Shown here in pieces: positions 59,871 through 64,000 of a stretch of DNA of 64,000 nt. Within the stretch, counting starts at the first letter, position 1. The number at the start of each line of letters is the position of its first letter. The DNA is from Isoetes taiwanensis (Eukaryota > Streptophyta > Lycopodiopsida > Isoetales > Isoetaceae). The notes beneath the pieces were generated by a model, which had not been told where the DNA came from, ran no database searches, and saw only the letters and a program-made list of their open reading frames with translations. Location: the NCBI GenBank assembly GCA_021234155.1, contig JAJEKV010000085.1, positions 4,534,036 through 4,598,035 on the forward strand. Reading direction: 5' to 3'. The translations under genes were made by a program, and so were the position numbers.

Positions 59871-60192
59871 GGGTAAAAGCATGTTAGGGTGTCCCTTAAA
59901 AAGTATTATTTAGTGACTAAAAAGGTACCTAAAAAGGTAGCCAGGACTGGGTACTGGGTACCTGTATAATATCTCAATATAAGGTATGTTTTAGAACTTT
60001 TTATATATATATTGATCTCCGATAGCATTATCTTTATCTTAACTTTGAATATTACCATGTCCTTGACTTTTATTTTGGATTTTTGTATTAGTTTTAATGA
60101 AAAGAAAAATGAGAAAGTACCCAGTTCAAAAGTACCTAGTGTATGTACTTTTGCAGGTTCCAAAAGTGGTACACCCTAACATGCTTTTACCC
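59871..60192. mobile_element. 322-bp MITE with 22-bp terminal inverted repeats
   Basis: It starts GGGTAAAAGCATGTTAGGGT and ends with the exact complement ACCCTAACATGCTTTTACCC. It is flanked by the 4-bp direct repeat AGCT (59,867-59,870 and 60,193-60,196). The interior is A/T-rich. It sits 11 bp upstream of the ORF1 start codon, inside the chromovirus. Confidence 0.9.
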
Positions 60193-60275
60193 AGCTCGTC
60201 AATCCGACGTCGGGCGCCCAAAAATTTCAAACTACTCTTTTGGGTGAGCCAAGACACTTATTATCTTACTTCATG

Positions 60276-60342
60276 GTCTCACACGTTGCGCCCAGACCAA
60301 TAATGAAAGTTTCATTTTTGCTCCTGGCGCGACGTGTGAGAC
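60276..60342. repeat. 67-bp palindrome, copy 3
   Basis: Same 67-bp unit, with centre changes (AATAATGAAAGTTTCATTTTT). It lies in the leader between the 5' LTR and ORF1. Confidence 0.95.
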
Positions 60343-60489
60343 ATGGTGGATTTTGATGCTAAATTTTATACTTTCTAAGCATGTTTTTAGGAATGTAACA
60401 TACTAATCTAGCTAGTTTTTAGCTTAAAATTCGAATTACCATGTTACTTTTCTGAAATTCATCACTTTTCAAGGTGTTTTTGGCTCAAT

Positions 60490-60556
60490 GTCTCACACGT
60501 TGCGCCCAGCTCAAAAATGAACTTTTCATTATTGCTCCTGGCGCGACGTGTGAGAC
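60490..60556. repeat. 67-bp palindrome, copy 4
   Basis: Same unit and length as the others, 214 bp from copy 3. The pair 3/4 spacing mirrors the 200-bp spacing of pair 1/2. Confidence 0.95.
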
Positions 60557-60765
60557 CATCCTACTTTTGAAGGTTTTGGCTCACTAATTTTAGTCTTTTT
60601 ATGCTCTAATTCACTTAACTGTTACTAGCTTAGCATATACTACAAAAATGAGAAAAAAAAATTTCCCATTTTTCGAGGTTTGAGGATCCTATCAAGTTAG
60701 TACTACTGGGATCATGGTCAGTGCTTTGCTCTTGGTCTCCAAGAACATTGCTCGATAATTAATCG

Positions 60766-62260
60766 TGGACGTTCCTCTACTGTGATACGGTGCACTCACC
60801 GATACAAACAGAGTTCATCCCCATACCAGCTCCATGCCGATACAGAGCCCTCCACATATCATCAGAATCAGATCGGGTTCCAAAGTGGGAAGAATGAAGG
60901 GGTCATTTTACCCCATCTCCCTCGTGGTCTACCTAGCCGGAAGCGTAAATATACATGTCAATTATAATAATCATCACATATCCACCTCAAGAGTGGCACA
61001 TCAACATCCGCATAGACAAAGATCAGACAATACAGTGGATTCCTACCCAAGGCTCGGACTCCGTGGAATGACTGGACAAGCTTGGGTCCGTGAGTTCATT
61101 GCGCATTTAATCATGGCAATGGATTTGGCCGGCATGAGCACATGGCATAGGGTTGTCCACTCCATCTCCCCCTCCCGCGGCACACTTTGCGCAGTAGGTT
61201 GAAGAGTGTTGGGACCTCGATCAGAGCCCGCCGGATGCATAGCCAAAGGGCTATTCCCCGGGTTGCATCTCCCCGCCCCGGATGGGGCGGTAGGGGATCA
61301 CTCCCACCGCAGGTCTCCATGCCGACTCAAGGTGACTAGAGGGCCACCGCCTTTATTCGACTTAACCCACCGGAAAGTGAACACCACTCCCGGGGTGTCG
61401 AGCCCATGCCTTATCCACACTCGGTGGCAAGCCATTAGACCTAGTCTACATTGATCCCCCAAAGACTTTACACACCGGAAAGATCGGCCAAGAGTCGAAC
61501 ACCTAACCTCCTTCCGAGCAGCCCGCCCTTCACCCACAACTGTGTGTGGTTCTTGTACACGTGCCGAATCTACAGTGTGCTAAGGAGGCTAGCTAGGAGC
61601 ATCAACTACTAAGCTTTAAGTCTCTACCCCTTCCCAATACAATGAGTCCATGTAATTCATCCGGTCCATCACATCATCATAGAACTAAAGAATAAGAACT
61701 AATCTATATCATAGAGTTAGGTTCTTTAGTTAGGGTCAATCTGGGGATCTGCTTGGCTACTAAGGGTAATTTAATAGGCTAAACCTATTGGTTCGATGGC
61801 TGGAATACGGTTTAGGCTATTAAATCGACTAAATACCTGATCCCTGGTTCACTCCTCTTGATCCGAAGGCGTCCATGTCGCTGTTCTGCTTGGGGATGCG
61901 GTCGGAAGGAGAGTCTGACGAGCTAGGGCGCACGGGCAGATCTTGGGAGTTGGATTTGACTCCTCAGGCGCGCGAACTGGAGCTCGGAAGGTTCATGGTC
62001 GAAAAAGGGAAGGATTAGGGTTTGGTTACCTTACATAGGCTCTCAGTTAGGTTTAGGGTTTCCATGACCCTTGGTCTGCCTTTAATGGGTTAAAGGTTTA
62101 AAGTGCGCACATTGTTAAGTGTGCGCACCCTTGCAAGTTGCCCCCTAGGGCGCCCTTGCTTGGTTACATGTCGGCGTACACGTCGATTGGAGTGGCGTGT
62201 ACGCGTGACGGTGCAGTATGGTATACGTCTTGAGACCGTATATCGTACTGGAACGTCACA
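60766..62260 (-). repeat. 5' LTR of the chromovirus
   Basis: 1,495 bp; on the minus strand TGTGACGTTCCAG to CA. It carries the same two telo-boxes (62,015-62,023 and 62,053-62,061) and the hairpin (62,103-62,128). It has ~39 bp not present in the other LTR near 61,903-61,941. I could not identify a tRNA primer-binding site next to its inner end. Confidence 0.88.
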
Positions 62261-63070
62261 CCTTTTTCCCTTCCCTTTATTTTTGTTTCTTTTTTCCTTC
62301 CCTTTCCTCCTCTTTTGTTCCCTTTTCCTCGCGTTTTCCCTCTTCCTTTTTTTCCCTTCTCTTTTCCATCTTTCTCTCTTCCAATTTTCTCTATGCACTT
62401 TTTTCTTCCCTTCCCCGCCACCTTTTTGTCTTCTCCTTTTTCCTCCCTTTATTTTTGTGCCTTTATTTCCTTCCCTTTTCTTCTCCTTTGTTCTTTTCCC
62501 TTTTCTTTTTTCCCATATCTTCCCTTTTCCCCTTTCATCACACTTTCTCTCTTCCCTTTTTTCCCTTGTCTTTTCCTTCCTTCTCTCTTCCAGTTTTCTC
62601 TATGCCCTTTTTCCTTCCCTTCCCCGCTTCCCCCTCCCTTTTTCTTTTCCCTTTCTCTTTCCCTTTTTACCCCCTTCTCCCCTCCCTTTTTCTCTTCCGC
62701 TTTTTCTTGTTCTTTTTCCCTTCCCGTTTTCTTCTTTGACCACTTGTTTCCTCTTCCCCTTTCCTAATGTCCCTTTTCGCTTCCTCCTCCTTCCCCTTTC
62801 TTTTCCCTTTCCCGTTCCTTTTCCCTTTCCCTTTTTCCCTCCCTTCTCTCTACCCTTTTCCTCTTCCTCTTTTTCCCTTCCCCTTTACTCCTGTCCTCAC
62901 CCTTTCCCTCTTCTCCTTTTTCTAGTGTTCTTTTTTCCTTCTTTTTGCCCTTTCTTTTCCTTTCCCTTTTTTCCGTACTATTTTCCTTTTGCTTTTCCTT
63001 TTTAGACGTGCCTTTTTGCCTTTCACGTTGCCCTTTTCTCCTCCTTTTTCCTTTTCCCTTTTCTCTTAAG
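62261..63070. repeat. Polypyrimidine tract, right part
   Basis: Continuation of the CCCTTTTCC-type sequence of 49,077-49,741 on the other side of the retrotransposon. The long open frames in it (for example 62,103-63,005) consist almost only of Phe, Leu, Pro and Ser and are not credible genes. Confidence 0.93.
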
Positions 63071-63092
63071 GGATCAAATCGTCTTTTGGAAT

Positions 63093-63518
63093 TCAATGAA
63101 TAGCTCGTTTGATGACAGTTTCATCCTCGGCTACTAAAACTGGAACTCCACCCAAAGGTATGTTTAGTTGGGACATGTGTTGCCTATAAGACTTGGCAGG
63201 ATGTTCAAACGTATCTTCTCGAAACGTATCTTCTCGAATTCCAACCCTATAATGGAATGTCTCCCTCGTTGATCGCATGGTTGTTGAAATGCTTGGCCCA
63301 CCAAAATTAATTGACAAAAAATTATGCATTCGTCTTGCTTCCCATATTTTTACAAATAGCACCTTGATAGTATTTTTCCTTTGCCTTTTTGGTGCTTGCA
63401 CCTCTGTCAATCTAATAGTAACTTTGTTACTGGTCACCCTAAACTTATCCTCTTGCCTAAATGTCAAGGGCAGATTCCTTTCTCCAAGAAATACAAAACT
63501 CTTATGATCCTCAATCAA
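63093..63518 (-). CDS. Hypothetical protein fragment, 141 codons
   Basis: An open minus-strand frame of normal composition. Its end 'GGVPVLVAEDETVIKRAI' faintly resembles the start of CENP-B/Tc5-type helix-turn-helix domains (a 'PxLxxEEExxL' pattern) used by pogo-like transposases; this is weak. The middle part includes 'FGGPSISTTMRSTRETFHYR'. A repeat of 'CGTATCTTCTCGAA' at 63,211-63,237 codes for the doubled 'REDTF'. It is cut off by the polypyrimidine tract. Real coding is plausible, family unknown. Confidence 0.35.
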   Translation of the reverse strand: MIEDHKSFVFLGERNLPLTFRQEDKFRVTSNKVTIRLTEVQAPKRQRKNTIKVLFVKIWEARRMHNFLSINFGGPSISTTMRSTRETFHYRVGIREDTFREDTFEHPAKSYRQHMSQLNIPLGGVPVLVAEDETVIKRAIH

Positions 63519-64000
63519 CTCACCATGTTCTATCTCTCTCTCACCTCGGCATAAGAGAATTCATCTACAACCTTCATAAACCCCAAATCATTTAAGTTTC
63601 CCATGCCATCATCAAGCAAAACAAATATGGTCCTCTGCATCTTGAAAGCTTGTTCCTGAAATAACAATGAAGAATCGCTATTTGTTATGCCCAATGCCAG
63701 AATAAAATAACATTAAAATATAAGAATAAAATGTCTCAATCCAGAACAGTCCCCAACCTTAAACTTGCGGCCTAGCCCTTCCCACAAATCTACAGGCTGG
63801 TGAAGGGAAAAACGTATTGTGCACCCTTACATATACGTAGGGAACACCCCCGGAAAAACCCCTCTCCCGCCTACGTAGATGTTTTATACGGTCGTATATT
63901 GTAAACCCCCCTTGTTTGCAGCATGATTCGAGGTGTTTGCTTGTAGGGCATTTTGTTCTTCGATTCGGCATTTCTTTTAGCAATGATTTCGCTAGCAGAC
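63519..64000. other. No recognisable gene to the window end
   Basis: A minus-strand frame at 63,759-63,983 is short and unrecognised. No repeat or RNA gene is seen. Confidence 0.4.

Larger units (their letters stand above)
49742..62260 (-). mobile_element. 12.5-kb LTR retrotransposon, Ty3/gypsy chromovirus with extra ORFs
   Basis: Element order on the minus strand: 5' LTR (62,260-60,766), leader with two 67-bp palindromes, an inserted MITE, extra ORF1 with a histone-H3-like start (59,859-58,812), two more palindromes, extra ORF2 (57,967-56,440), gag-pol (56,258-52,070) ending in a chromodomain, 3' untranslated part, polypurine tract, and 3' LTR (51,191-49,742). The five bases outside the LTRs are TCTTT and CCTTT (plus strand), close to a target-site duplication. 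Damage in gag-pol means it cannot move by itself. The LTRs differ by small indels and one 39-bp insertion. Confidence 0.85.

Noticed and set aside
62103-63005. A 300-codon plus-strand frame
   Set aside because: Same polypyrimidine composition; it also starts inside the LTR. Not a gene.

Overview
The window looks like nuclear DNA of a land plant with a large, transposon-rich genome. The evidence is a host-type gene with eleven small exons and GT-AG introns, plus remains of LINE, SINE, Ty1/copia, Ty3/gypsy chromovirus, MITE and transposase-like DUF7869 sequences. A fern or lycophyte is my guess, from the DUF7869/DUF8039-type proteins; the species cannot be fixed from the sequence. I saw no bacterial operons, CRISPR arrays, rRNA genes or canonical tRNA genes.

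Layout. 1-7,905 and 21,790-29,690 are two copies of one ~7.9 kb composite block in direct orientation: decayed LINE, tRNA-like SINE, copia RNase H tail, a MITE, a short conserved reading frame, and the start of a second LINE. Between them lie a decayed transposase-like gene (9.5-11 kb, minus), ~9 kb of A/T-rich sequence with only local repeats, and a broken copia protease/integrase piece (19.8-20.6 kb). The second LINE continues past copy B to 30.56 kb.

31.3-36.4 kb (minus strand) holds a broken gene that appears to combine a ParB/sulfiredoxin-like segment with a DNA-methyltransferase-like segment. It is surrounded and interrupted by clusters of a short perfect palindrome. 36.5-39.8 kb (plus) is a decayed DUF8039/DUF7869 gene. 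Its end runs into a 1.4 kb long inverted repeat carrying a 48-A tract, and tandem repeats follow.

44,059-47,108 is the one intact host gene I can reconstruct: a phospholipid-scramblase-family protein (AIM25/At2g04940 type), 374 residues in 11 exons with consistent phases.

49,742-62,260 is one large LTR retrotransposon on the minus strand, inserted in a polypyrimidine tract. It has two ~1.45-1.5 kb LTRs, a polypurine tract, a damaged chromovirus gag-pol with a chromodomain, and two extra upstream reading frames. The first extra frame begins with the exact N-terminal tail of histone H3 (MARTKQTAR). Four 67-bp palindromes flank that frame, and a 322-bp MITE sits just before its ATG. A retroelement that carries both a histone-tail mimic and a chromodomain is the most interesting object here; the ParB/methyltransferase-like gene among palindromes is second.
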